DNA of 30,484 nucleotides from Actinomycetes bacterium (GTDB taxonomy: Bacteria; Actinomycetota; Acidimicrobiia; Acidimicrobiales; RAAP-2), in assembly GCA_021784205.1 (NCBI GenBank), contig JAJXTB010000017.1, positions 1-30,484 on the forward strand. Reading direction: 5' to 3'. Made by a program: the position numbers and the translations under genes. Within the stretch, counting starts at the first letter, position 1; each line of letters starts with the position of its first letter. This document shows, in pieces, positions 1 to 6,373 of this stretch. A model generated the notes under the pieces. That model saw nothing but the letters and a program-made list of their open reading frames with translations. It was not told the DNA's origin and did not search any database.

Positions 1-462
1 CTCCAGCATTGAATAGCCATGGCGTGCGTAGAGGCGCAGGGCGGTTTCGTTGTCGGACTCTGTCTGGAGGCTCACGCGCAGCGCACCGGAAGTGGCTGCG
101 GCGCCGCTGATCACGTTGAGTATCTTGCCGCCGATACCGCGATGACGATACGACGGTGACACGAAAAGGTCTCGGATCTGCCAGAAGCGACCGAGTCGAA
201 GCGAAGCCGGAATCACCGCGACCAGGGCAAAGCCCGTGAGAACACCGTCGTCGGTCGCGACGAAAGCCTCCAGGGAGCCATGTACGAGGTTCTCTTCGAG
301 CCACCGCGACGCCTCGGCAGTTGACGCGGATTCTCCGTGGTGCACGCGATAGTCGTCGAAGAGGGCTGCGAGCCACTCACAGTCACGGCGAGTTGGCGAC
401 AACGGCCGCCCGACGATGATCTTGCCCGCATCCCCCTCTGGGAGTTGGTCGTTGTTGCCCAT
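1..462 (-). CDS. GNAT-family N-acetyltransferase (3' end outside window)
   Basis: The reverse strand is open from an ATG at 462 to the window edge, giving 154 residues with no stop, so the C-terminus is missing. GNAT enzymes transfer an acetyl group from acetyl-CoA to an amine; the substrate here cannot be told. The acetyl-CoA binding motif A is clear near residues 100-114 (RDLFVSPSYRHRGIGGKIL, with the R-x-x-G-x-G pattern). The tail reads NETALRLYARHGY, typical of the last conserved strand and helix of the fold. An AAGGGG Shine-Dalgarno sequence sits about 6 nt before the ATG, which supports this start. It is divergent from the hydrolase gene at 716. The family call is secure; the acceptor is unknown. 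Confidence 0.85.
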   Translation of the reverse strand, partial: MGNNDQLPEGDAGKIIVGRPLSPTRRDCEWLAALFDDYRVHHGESASTAEASRWLEENLVHGSLEAFVATDDGVLTGFALVAVIPASLRLGRFWQIRDLFVSPSYRHRGIGGKILNVISGAAATSGALRVSLQTESDNETALRLYARHGYSMLE

Positions 463-615
463 CGAGACCCCTTGATTCACATTCTTACGCGACTGCTCGT
501 CGACCACGTCGACCTCGAGATTAGTGACGAGTTCGGCATGACTCGCTCGTGGATTTACCCCCACAGGTAAGCGCCGTCTCGACCAAGTGGCTCGGCCTTG
601 ATCGATCGCGATTTG

Positions 616-625
616 AAAGCGCTTT
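616..625. promoter_or_regulatory. 10-bp palindrome in divergent gap, possible operator
   Basis: AAAGCGCTTT is a perfect 10-bp palindrome in the 253-bp gap between the divergent acetyltransferase and hydrolase genes. Its AT content stands out from the surroundings. A second, imperfect dyad (GTGGCA / TGTCAC, one mismatch) lies at 701-715, directly before the hydrolase ATG. Either could be a repressor site; no regulator gene is adjacent. Nothing else was recognised in 463-715. Confidence 0.25.
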
Positions 626-715
626 AGTTACGCTGGCGTCTCGATGCTCGCTCGGCAAGATTCGAACAATGCCGTCAAAGACGTTCGCGATCAACGGTCC
701 GTGGCACAATGTCAC

Positions 716-1624
716 ATGGTCGCCGACTTTCCCGAACCACTCTTCGTACAATCGATCCCCGGTTCAAGTCGCCCCGCGAGTGTGTACCTCGCCGAAACGC
801 TCGACGGTCTGTACACGCCCTACGCACTGCGTACGCCCTCTGACGAAGGGGAGTTCCCATTCGTGTTCCTCGCCTACGGCAACGGCGGTGGCGGAGTCGA
901 GTGGCTCCGTTCGCGCCTACGTACCCATGCCTACGTGATGGACCGGCTCTTGGACGCGGGCTACGCGTGCGCGTGGGGTCGCTACCGAACTGAGGTCGAG
1001 TTGGGGTTCCATCGAGGCGGGCGACTCGTGATCGATCGCCGCCAGGGAATGGATCTGATGAACCGCGCTCCGTTGGAGTACGAAGACGAGTTAGCGATCT
1101 TGCGTCATGTCGCGAACCATCCCAACGTCGTCGCAGATCGCCTCGGACACGTGGGCGTGAGTCACGCGGGCGAGATGCTGTTCAAACTGGCGTCGCAGTA
1201 CCCGGGCGTCGTCCGTGCCGGAGTGGCGTGCGAGCCCGCGAATCACGAGTTCCTCGACCTCACGCCTGACGACACGGTGTCGGTCAACCCTCAGACTCAT
1301 CTTCGCAACATTGAAAACATGAAGATGCACGACACGGCGCGCGTGCGCGCACGAGTGAATGTGCCGCTGGCGCTCGAGAGGATGTCAACCATCGACATTC
1401 CCCTGCTCGTCATGGGCCGCGAAGAGGACGACCTGCAAGGTATCTTTCGCCTCAGCTACGAGCTGCTGGCGGAGTGCGGCAAGGACGCCACGTGGGTCAC
1501 ATGGAACCATCCGCTGCACGGCTACATCTTCCCGGTCGTCGACAGCGAGGGTCAGCTCAGCGTGGACGACGTGCAGAAGCACGCCATCGAGCAGATCATC
1601 GACTTCTTGAACGAGCATCTGTGA
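716..1624 (+). CDS. alpha/beta-hydrolase fold protein
   Basis: A 302-residue single-domain alpha/beta hydrolase. The nucleophile elbow is G-V-S149-H-A-G (GHVGVSHAGEML), the acid is probably D238 or D239 in LLVMGREEDDLQG, and the histidine is H268 in NHPLHGYIFP, so the catalytic triad is complete and in the right order. A glycine-rich oxyanion-type segment (AYGNGGGG) lies at residues 54-60. The layout resembles dienelactone hydrolase and acyl-peptidase-like enzymes, but the substrate cannot be read. The reading frame is open further upstream (ATG at 644), but residues encoded before 716 look non-homologous and low quality. No Shine-Dalgarno is visible; a CACAAT hexamer 5 nt before the ATG may be a -10 box for a leaderless message. 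Confidence 0.8.
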   Translation: MVADFPEPLFVQSIPGSSRPASVYLAETLDGLYTPYALRTPSDEGEFPFVFLAYGNGGGGVEWLRSRLRTHAYVMDRLLDAGYACAWGRYRTEVELGFHRGGRLVIDRRQGMDLMNRAPLEYEDELAILRHVANHPNVVADRLGHVGVSHAGEMLFKLASQYPGVVRAGVACEPANHEFLDLTPDDTVSVNPQTHLRNIENMKMHDTARVRARVNVPLALERMSTIDIPLLVMGREEDDLQGIFRLSYELLAECGKDATWVTWNHPLHGYIFPVVDSEGQLSVDDVQKHAIEQIIDFLNEHL

Positions 1625-1643
1625 CGTGTCCGCGACAACGTCA
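1622..1643 (+). repeat. inverted repeat over hydrolase stop codon
   Basis: TGACGT (1622-1627) and ACGTCA (1638-1643) form 6-bp arms around a 10-nt loop. The left arm contains the hydrolase stop codon. No T-tract follows, so a classical intrinsic terminator is not supported. It is the first of a series of inverted repeats running to 1909. Confidence 0.4.
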
Positions 1644-1706
1644 ATCCATTGGGACGTAACGACTCACGCTTGTCGAGTGGTGATCCTTCCGATTCATGGA
1701 GCACTT

Positions 1707-1720
1707 TGGTAGTGCTACCA
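1707..1720. promoter_or_regulatory. 14-bp dyad TGGTAG-TG-CTACCA, possible operator
   Basis: Six-base perfect arms around a TG centre. The TGGT...ACCA ends resemble those of some GntR/FadR-type operators, but this comparison is weak and no regulator gene is nearby. Confidence 0.25.
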
Positions 1721-1744
1721 GCGTGTCTCTCGTGGCGTCAATTA

Positions 1745-1787
1745 AGACGGGTCACGCTGGATGTTCTTCAACCGTGTGGACCCGTCT
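1745..1787 (+). repeat. inverted repeat, 9-bp arms
   Basis: AGACGGGTC (1745-1753) pairs perfectly with GACCCGTCT (1779-1787) across 25 nt. In RNA this would form a stable stem with a large loop. No T-tract follows the right arm. Confidence 0.45.
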
Positions 1788-1833
1788 CATCCTGGCAAAT
1801 GCAAGAAGAAAGTTTCGAGACGTGCTCGACGAT

Positions 1834-1864
1834 ACGGGACGTACTTCCGTGCGGTATGTCCCGT
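1834..1864 (+). repeat. hairpin, 11-bp stem with 9-nt loop
   Basis: ACGGGACGTAC (1834-1844) pairs with GTATGTCCCGT (1854-1864) with a single G-U wobble. It lies just after a 5-bp hairpin at 1815-1829 (TCGAG / CTCGA). No run of T follows, so it looks structural rather than a terminator. Confidence 0.5.
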
Positions 1865-1895
1865 CGCGAACTACCCGTGGATCTGTCCACAACTG

Positions 1896-1909
1896 TCGAC
1901 CGCGGTCGA
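1896..1909. promoter_or_regulatory. 14-bp perfect palindrome, possible operator
   Basis: TCGACCG followed directly by CGGTCGA is a perfect palindrome 87 bp before the start of the 101-aa gene. It could be a dimeric repressor site or simply a consequence of CG-rich composition. Confidence 0.3.
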
Positions 1910-1995
1910 TCGGTGAGATATCGTCATTCCAATTGATTGTCTCGGCGATTATTGCGCCGTACCTCAACGCTCACCACGTTCAAAGGACTGATGTA

Positions 1996-2301
1996 ATGAC
2001 TATTTTCGCAGGCCTCTGGGATGTGTCTCTCGTGACGCCGATCGGCACGATGGCCGTCGTATTGGATATCAGTGACCAGGACGGTCGTATTCGAGGCACC
2101 GCGGCCAGTGCTGATGAGACGGTGGACTTCGTCGATCCGATCGCCGAGGGCAACCGACTGACGTGGACACAGGACGTGACCACGCCGATGAAGCTGACTC
2201 TCAAGTTCGACGTCGCGGTGGATGGAGACGCGATGACGGGGCGAGCTCGCGTCGGATTCATGCCCGCGTCGACGTTGACGGGTACTCGGCGACCTGCCTG
2301 A
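1996..2301 (+). CDS. conserved-looking hypothetical protein, 101 aa
   Basis: I do not recognise a named family. The protein has no signal peptide or membrane segment and is rich in alternating beta-type strands with T-G-x motifs. Examples are WDVSLVTPIGTMAVVLDI, GRIRGTAAS, NRLTWTQDV, MKLTLKFDVAVDGDAMTGRA and STLTGTR, a pattern expected of a small antiparallel beta-barrel or lipocalin-like sheet. The ATG at 1996 is chosen because AAAGGA lies 8 nt upstream and the translation turns protein-like exactly there. Codon use matches neighbouring genes. The long structured gap before it may carry its control signals. A binding function is possible from the fold impression only. Confidence 0.65.
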   Translation: MTIFAGLWDVSLVTPIGTMAVVLDISDQDGRIRGTAASADETVDFVDPIAEGNRLTWTQDVTTPMKLTLKFDVAVDGDAMTGRARVGFMPASTLTGTRRPA

Positions 2302-2428
2302 CTGATCGATTCGCGGTGATGACCCTTGTCGTCGACGTAGTTTCTTGTCTTTGCTGACCCAATGAGGCGGTGGTAACGCGTGTCAAACTGAAGTCGACGG
2401 CAGAACTCGGCGAATAGGCAGGTGGGCC

Positions 2429-3196
2429 ATGGGAGAGCGGATCGCGGGCAAAGTGTGCGTGGTGACCGGGGCCGGTTCGGGGATTGGCCGCGCGTCTGCG
2501 TTGCGCCTGGCCGAAGAGGGCGGACGAGTCGTGTGCGCAGACCGCCACGGTGCGACCGCCGCCGAGACCGCCGGGCTCATCGTGTCCGCCGGGGGAGTGG
2601 CCAGCCACCGTAAGGTCGATGTCAGCAACTCAACCGAAGTCGACGCGATGATCGCCGACGCCGTGGAGAGATACGGACGGCTCGACGTACTCGTGAACAA
2701 TGCCGGTGTGAACATTCCCGGCGTCTTGCACGAAGTGACCAACGAAGTGATCGATCTCACGCTGGACGTCAATGTCAAGGGGCAGATCTACGGCTGCCGT
2801 GCCGCGATACCACACATGCTCGCGGGCGGTGGGGGATCGATCATCAACATCTCGAGCGTGAATGGCATTGTGTCCGAGCCGTTCCTCGCGGTGTACTCCG
2901 CGTCGAAGGGTGCGTCGGTGATGCTCACCAAGGGCGTCGCGCTCGACTACGCGAAGCTCGGGATCCGCTGCAACGTGATCTGTCCGGGTTGGGTGGACAC
3001 GCCGATCAACTACGCCCACGCGGAATTGCTCGGCGGGCTCCAGCACGTCTATGACACCATTGACTCGTTTCAGCCGATCGGTCGGCCCGGTGAGCCGCGC
3101 GAGATCGCGAACGTCGTGCTGTTCCTCGCCTCGGACGAGGCCAGTTTCATGACCGGCAGCGTGCTGGCCGTCGACGGCGGCATGACCTCTCAATAG
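2429..3196 (+). CDS. short-chain dehydrogenase/reductase (classical SDR)
   Basis: A 255-residue classical SDR that oxidises an alcohol or reduces a carbonyl with a nicotinamide cofactor. The cofactor glycine motif TGAGSGIG is at residues 13-20, NNAG at 90-93, the structural Asn at 115 (NVKG), the catalytic Ser near 142-143, and Y156-x3-K160 (YSASK). Asp38 at the end of the second strand (VVCADRH) favours NAD(H) over NADP(H). The C-terminal VDGGMTSQ ending is typical. The ATG is preceded by AGGTGG as a plausible ribosome site. It stands alone between unrelated genes, so its substrate cannot be inferred. Confidence 0.92.
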   Translation: MGERIAGKVCVVTGAGSGIGRASALRLAEEGGRVVCADRHGATAAETAGLIVSAGGVASHRKVDVSNSTEVDAMIADAVERYGRLDVLVNNAGVNIPGVLHEVTNEVIDLTLDVNVKGQIYGCRAAIPHMLAGGGGSIINISSVNGIVSEPFLAVYSASKGASVMLTKGVALDYAKLGIRCNVICPGWVDTPINYAHAELLGGLQHVYDTIDSFQPIGRPGEPREIANVVLFLASDEASFMTGSVLAVDGGMTSQ

Positions 3197-3287
3197 CGTC
3201 GCCACCACGCACGTGACTCAACGTCACCCCATCGATCGTTCGGCACTGTTCCGCGACGTCAAAGGGACATTGTGCGCGAGTCCGCGA

Positions 3288-3293
3288 TACCGT
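3288..3293 (+). promoter_or_regulatory. -10 hexamer TACCGT, leaderless start of DUF2277 gene
   Basis: TACCGT fits TANNNT and ends exactly 6 nt before the ATG at 3300, with GGCGCC between and no Shine-Dalgarno. The same GGCGCC spacer occurs before scpA. Confidence 0.5.
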
Positions 3294-3299
3294 GGCGCC

Positions 3300-3566
3300 A
3301 TGTGCCGAAACATCACCATCCTGCGCGGTCTCGAGCCACCGGTGACAGACCGTGAGATCGAAGACGCTGCTCGTCAGTACGTGCGCAAAGTGGGCGGATT
3401 ACAGTCGGCAACCCAGATGCAGCGCCCGGAGGTGATCGAGGCCATCTCGCGCGTCGCGGCGGCGACAAGCGATCTGCTGGCGAGCCTTCCCCCACGCCGT
3501 GTGGCCCCACCGGGCCCGCCGGGTCGGCGTCGCGAGGGCCCCTCGCAGACGGGAGAGCTTGGGTAA
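3300..3566 (+). CDS. DUF2277 family protein
   Basis: An 88-residue protein beginning MCRNITILRGLEPPVTDREIEDAARQ, the hallmark start of the DUF2277 family, whose function is unknown. The family core covers residues 1-66 (QYVRKVGGLQ, AISRVAAATSDLLASL); the last 20 residues are a Pro/Arg-rich tail of the kind that varies within the family. The frame is open back to 3213, but homology and the well-placed TACCGT element set the start at 3300. It is followed after 10 bp by the DUF1905 gene on the same strand, though that gene has its own -10-like element. The family is cytoplasmic as far as can be seen, with no membrane segment. Confidence 0.82.
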   Translation: MCRNITILRGLEPPVTDREIEDAARQYVRKVGGLQSATQMQRPEVIEAISRVAAATSDLLASLPPRRVAPPGPPGRRREGPSQTGELG

Positions 3567-3569
3567 TCT
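3564..3569 (+). promoter_or_regulatory. -10 hexamer TAATCT, leaderless start of DUF1905 gene
   Basis: TAATCT ends 7 nt before the GTG at 3577 and overlaps the stop codon of the DUF2277 gene. No Shine-Dalgarno intervenes. Confidence 0.45.
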
Positions 3570-3576
3570 TCCCGCT

Positions 3577-3870
3577 GTGGAACTGTCCTTCGACGGCGAG
3601 ATCTGGTACTGGAGGGGACCATCGCCCTTTCACTTCGTGAGCGTGCCACCCGAGGAGAGCGACCAGATCCATGCGGTGTCCGCTCTGGTGACCTACGGCT
3701 GGGGCGCCATCCCCGTGACGGCGCGCGTGGGTAAGACGGTCTGGACGACATCGCTCTTTCCCAGGAGCGACGGCTACGCCGTGCCAATCAAGGCGTCGGT
3801 GCGTCAGGCCGAAGGTCTCACGCTCGGCGCGACTGTCCATCTGACCCTGACCCTCGACGTCGCACTGTGA
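3577..3870 (+). CDS. DUF1905 domain protein
   Basis: A 97-residue protein that is all DUF1905: FDGEIWYWRGPSPFHFVSVP at the start, then VTYGWGAIPVTARVGKTVWTTSLFP and YAVPIKASVRQAEGLTLGATVHLTL. This family is a small beta-barrel, often fused to a bacteriocin-protection (YdeI/OmpD-associated) domain, which is absent here. Biochemical function is unknown. The GTG at 3577 is preferred over the open upstream frame because the family begins with the FxGEIW strand and TAATCT lies 7 nt upstream. It converges on the 2'-5' RNA ligase gene, whose stop is 19 bp away. Confidence 0.85.
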   Translation: MELSFDGEIWYWRGPSPFHFVSVPPEESDQIHAVSALVTYGWGAIPVTARVGKTVWTTSLFPRSDGYAVPIKASVRQAEGLTLGATVHLTLTLDVAL

Positions 3871-3888
3871 AGCGGGGCGGAAGCGCCA

Positions 3889-4401
3889 TCAGCCTTCGAG
3901 GAGCAGTTGTGCCCAGGCGTGGTAGTGGGAGCGAGGCTCTTCGCGCTGGAAGACGGTGAGTGCGGCAACGTCGAAGGGGTCTAGGTCCGCGAGTTTCGCC
4001 GTCAGATGGTGATACGGCGGGAGGGGCTCGTCGGGACGCGCGACGATCAGCGTGAGGTGGGCGACGAAGGGTCGCTCGGAGGTCGCCTCGCCGCCCGTCT
4101 GGCCGCGTCGCACCGCCTCATCCAGGGCGCGGTGGAGCGGTTCGAGCCCCTCGCCCTCGACGGCGAGGTAGAGAACCCGGTCGCCGAAGGTGTTTGCTGA
4201 ACCGATGCGCACGCGTGTACGTGGGGCGCGAGCGGCCACGCCACGCACACCGGGTAGCCAGTTGAGGTCGGGTGTGAGCCCGTGGGGGCTCTTCAGGGTG
4301 ACGTGGGGCACGGGCCATGGGTCACCGAGTTCGCCCATTACGTCGGCGATGCGAGAGCGCTGGTCCGCGGGCGGCTCGATCCCGATGAAGTAACGCAGCA
4401 T
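3889..4401 (-). CDS. thpR: RNA 2',3'-cyclic phosphodiesterase / 2'-5' RNA ligase family
   Basis: A 170-residue 2H phosphoesterase. Both H-x-T-x signatures are present: HVTL at residues 33-36 and HLTL at 115-118, with the usual spacing of about 80 residues. ThpR proteins open 2',3'-cyclic phosphates on RNA in vitro; their physiological role is poorly known. The family normally begins with a strand like LRYFIGIEPP, so the ATG at 4401 is chosen. The frame stays open to a GTG at 4464, giving an Arg/Thr-rich extension without homology. No Shine-Dalgarno is seen. Upstream, the CsoR/CstR-type palindrome at 4467-4490 contains a TATACT element on this strand too, so it may share control with the rhodanese. 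Confidence 0.85.
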   Translation of the reverse strand: MLRYFIGIEPPADQRSRIADVMGELGDPWPVPHVTLKSPHGLTPDLNWLPGVRGVAARAPRTRVRIGSANTFGDRVLYLAVEGEGLEPLHRALDEAVRRGQTGGEATSERPFVAHLTLIVARPDEPLPPYHHLTAKLADLDPFDVAALTVFQREEPRSHYHAWAQLLLEG

Positions 4402-4466
4402 GGTGCGTTCATCGTCGCACGTCACTCGAACCGCCGCCGTGGTGCGTCGAGTGCGTGGCGTCACTT

Positions 4467-4490
4467 CAGTATACCCCTAGGGGTATACTG
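4467..4490. promoter_or_regulatory. 24-bp perfect palindrome, CsoR/CstR-type operator
   Basis: CAGTATACCCCT followed directly by its reverse complement AGGGGTATACTG. An ATACCCC / GGGGTAT core is the known recognition pattern of the CsoR/RcnR/FrmR/CstR (DUF156) repressor family. The site overlaps a TATACT -10 element on the plus strand (4484-4489) and, by symmetry, one on the minus strand (4468-4473). A bound repressor could thus block both the rhodanese and the thpR promoters. A rhodanese target points to the persulfide-sensing CstR branch rather than copper or formaldehyde. No repressor gene is in the window. Confidence 0.75.
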
Positions 4491-4517
4491 GCAACTCATC
4501 GTCTCGAAGGAGGAATA

Positions 4518-4844
4518 GTGATCGCAGAAGTCGACGTGAGAAGTTTCAGCGCCGCCCACGCGGACGGCGCGTTGGTGTTGGACGTGCGCGAGCCGCACGA
4601 ATACGAGGCGGGCCACGTGCCCGGCGCGCGACTGGTACCGCTCTCGGTGGTTGCCGACGTCGCCCGCGAAATGCCCGTGGGACAGCCGGTCTACGTCATC
4701 TGCCAGAGCGGGAGCCGCAGCTGGCAGGCCGCACAGCACCTGGACCGCGTCGGGCACGACGTGCGATCGGTTCGAGGCGGCACCAGCGGCTGGATTGGCG
4801 CGGGCCGTCCGGTCGTGCGCGGTCAGCGCGCCAACCGGGCCTGA
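4518..4844 (+). CDS. single-domain rhodanese-like sulfurtransferase
   Basis: A 108-residue rhodanese domain carrying persulfide sulfur on an active-site Cys. The loop C62-Q-S-G-S-R-S is a canonical six-residue rhodanese loop. The N-terminal LVLDVREPHEYEAGHVPGA (residues 19-37) and the C-terminal RGGTSGWIGAGRPV (about 84-97) are diagnostic. No signal peptide is seen, so it should be cytosolic. The GTG start is fixed by AAGGAGG at 4507-4513, four nt upstream. Its promoter lies inside the 24-bp CsoR/CstR-type palindrome, which suggests induction by sulfide or persulfide and a role in sulfane-sulfur handling. No persulfide dioxygenase or sulfide:quinone reductase gene is adjacent. Confidence 0.92.
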   Translation: MIAEVDVRSFSAAHADGALVLDVREPHEYEAGHVPGARLVPLSVVADVAREMPVGQPVYVICQSGSRSWQAAQHLDRVGHDVRSVRGGTSGWIGAGRPVVRGQRANRA

Positions 4845-4900
4845 TCAACCGGAGGCACTTTCCAGGAGCTGGCGCGAGCGACGACCGACGGGTCGCCACC

Positions 4901-4930
4901 ACTTCGAAGTCGGTCAGGTGACTTCGAAGT
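4901..4930. terminator. hairpin between convergent rhodanese and Dabb genes
   Basis: ACTTCGAAGTC (4901-4911) and GACTTCGAAGT (4920-4930) are perfect 11-bp arms around an 8-nt loop. The stop codon of the minus-strand Dabb gene sits in the loop. Each arm contains the self-complementary ACTTCGAAGT. No T-tract follows on either strand, so it is a probable but non-canonical bidirectional terminator. Confidence 0.5.
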
Positions 4931-5219
4931 CGACGACCACGCGACCACTGACGATTCCGGTGTTCATCCATTCGACGACTTCCACGTGGCGCGGGTGGGC
5001 TTGATAGGCCAGTAGGGCGTCGTTGTCGGTGAAGTCGACGACGAGCAGGACCGGCCAGTGCGAGTCGACGAGTCCGAGGTCGAAGTGCACGGTGATGTCA
5101 AGGAGACCGTCATCGACATCTGCCAGAGCCTCCAGCCGTGATTTAATTTCCTCGGCCTGACGGCGACGGTCAGTGACATCGATGGCGGCGAGTTGGAGGG
5201 CGACGACGTGGCGGATCAC
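4914..5219 (-). CDS. Dabb (stress-responsive alpha/beta barrel) domain protein
   Basis: A 101-residue protein resembling the Dabb family: an opening strand IRHVVALQL, a middle helix EEIKSRLEALAD, then HWPVLLVVDFTDNDALLAYQAHPRHVEVVEWM. The last segment matches the family's usual F-x-s-x-e-a-l-x-x-Y-x-x-H-P-x-H stretch. These proteins form dimeric ferredoxin-like barrels; some are enzymes, many are of unknown role. The frame is open upstream to 5399, but the domain begins at the GTG at 5219. A GATGAT hexamer 6 nt before that GTG resembles, less perfectly, the leaderless -10 elements elsewhere in the window. Confidence 0.78.
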   Translation of the reverse strand: MIRHVVALQLAAIDVTDRRRQAEEIKSRLEALADVDDGLLDITVHFDLGLVDSHWPVLLVVDFTDNDALLAYQAHPRHVEVVEWMNTGIVSGRVVVDFEVT

Positions 5220-5328
5220 GCGTACATCATCTCTCGGATCGCGATGTCCGACGAGCGCCCCACGTGCGCACGCTAGCGAAATCTGCTCGTGAACTCGTCG
5301 CAGGACCATCCGACGAATCGAGGCGACG

Positions 5329-6321
5329 TCAGTGGCGGGCGGCGAATTGCTCCAGCGCTCGCAGCTGGTCGTCAGTGCCAACGCTGATGAGCACGTCACC
5401 GGCGAGCAGAGACTCGTCGGGCGTTGGATTGGTCACGAAGCTGCCGTCAGGGCGCCTGATCGCCAGAACGAGCGCGCCGGTCTCGTCGCGCAGGTGCGCG
5501 GAGCGCAGCGACCTGCCCGCGAGCGCGGAGTTGGTGGCGAGCTTCGTCTCGCCGAGGCGAAAGAGGAGGCTGCCGTCGTGCATCACCACGTCGACGAAGT
5601 CCACCACGTGGGGCTGGGTGACGAAGGAAGCCATTCGATCTCCGCCAAGTTGTTGGGGGTTGACGACGCGGTCCGCACCCGCTCTCGTGAGCTTGAGTTC
5701 CGATGACTGACTGCGCGCTCGAGCGATGATCTGCAAGTCTGATCGCAGTGACTTGCCCGCCACCGTGAGGTAGAGGTTGTCCGCATCGGTGTCGAGCGCG
5801 GCGACCAGGGTCGCGGCTCGTTCGATGCCGGCGCGACGAAGGACGTCGTCATCGGTCACGTCGCCGAGAACGGTGGGGTAGGGCACGGCGTCCAGGCGTT
5901 CGGGGTCGCGGTCGATGACGACGACGTCGCGCCCGGCGTTGACGAGAAAGCGGGCGACTTCGCTGCCCACTCGCCCCCACCCGCACACGATCACGTGACC
6001 ATTCATCCGTTCAATTGCGCGGTCCACCCGACGCCTCCTTACACGGCTTCTCATGTGTCCATCGACCAGCAGTTCCAGTACCGCTGAAAAGGCGTAGAGA
6101 GTGGTGCCCACACCACCCAGGATCAGGATCATCGTGAAGGCTTTGTCGCCTGTGCCCAGCGCGCGCGAGGTGCTAAAGCCCACCGTGGTGATTGTCGAGA
6201 TCGTCTGAAAGAGTGCGTCGAGGAGCGAGAATCCCAGCACGAGGTAGCCAACGGTCCCGAGGACCAGCACGAGTCCGAGGGCTACGAGGGCAATCCTGAC
6301 GCGGTGAAACGGGTCTCCCAC
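5329..6321 (-). CDS. two-TM potassium channel with RCK (TrkA-N/TrkA-C) module
   Basis: A 330-residue MthK-type channel subunit. TM1 spans about residues 8-30, the pore helix and filter 32-50, and TM2 62-86. A basic linker follows, then an RCK_N Rossmann domain (CGWGRVGSEVARFL from 113, with D137 in VVIDRDPE likely at the nucleotide) and an RCK_C domain (about 255-325). The filter reads T46-V-G-F-S instead of the classic TVGYG, so the last Gly is Ser. RCK modules gate such channels by nucleotide, Ca2+ or other ligands. The start is GTG at 6321, preceded at 6 nt by TAGGAT. Ion selectivity for K+ is inferred and the filter change makes it less certain. Confidence 0.88.
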   Translation of the reverse strand: MGDPFHRVRIALVALGLVLVLGTVGYLVLGFSLLDALFQTISTITTVGFSTSRALGTGDKAFTMILILGGVGTTLYAFSAVLELLVDGHMRSRVRRRRVDRAIERMNGHVIVCGWGRVGSEVARFLVNAGRDVVVIDRDPERLDAVPYPTVLGDVTDDDVLRRAGIERAATLVAALDTDADNLYLTVAGKSLRSDLQIIARARSQSSELKLTRAGADRVVNPQQLGGDRMASFVTQPHVVDFVDVVMHDGSLLFRLGETKLATNSALAGRSLRSAHLRDETGALVLAIRRPDGSFVTNPTPDESLLAGDVLISVGTDDQLRALEQFAARH

Positions 6322-6327
6322 GACGTG

Positions 6328-6333
6328 ATCCTA
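6328..6333 (-). promoter_or_regulatory. -10 hexamer TAGGAT, leaderless start of K+ channel gene
   Basis: On the minus strand TAGGAT, then CACGTC (6 nt), then the GTG start at 6321-6319. No Shine-Dalgarno is present. Confidence 0.55.
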
Positions 6334-6373
6334 ACGAGGTGCGTCGTTGCGGTCTGAGTGGCCGGACACTGCC

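Larger units (their letters stand above)
1625..1995. other. 370-bp non-coding gap rich in inverted repeats
   Basis: No credible gene is seen here on either strand. The frame of the downstream 101-aa gene stays open back to 1696, but its translation in this stretch is low-complexity and unlike a protein. The gap is less GC-rich than the genes and holds at least five dyads after the stop-codon hairpin: 1707-1720, 1745-1787, 1815-1829, 1834-1864 and 1896-1909. Such a density suggests a structured 5' leader, a small RNA, or several protein-binding sites upstream of the 101-aa gene. No known riboswitch family was recognised. Confidence 0.5.

Noticed and set aside
2352..2380. Promoter TTGCTG-17-TAACGC before the SDR gene
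   Set aside because: The -10 match is poor and nothing else supports it.
4402..4464. Longer ThpR start at GTG 4464
   Set aside because: It adds an Arg/Thr-rich stretch without homology, and the GTG is only 3 nt from the minus-strand TATACT, too close for a leaderless start. ATG 4401 fits the family.
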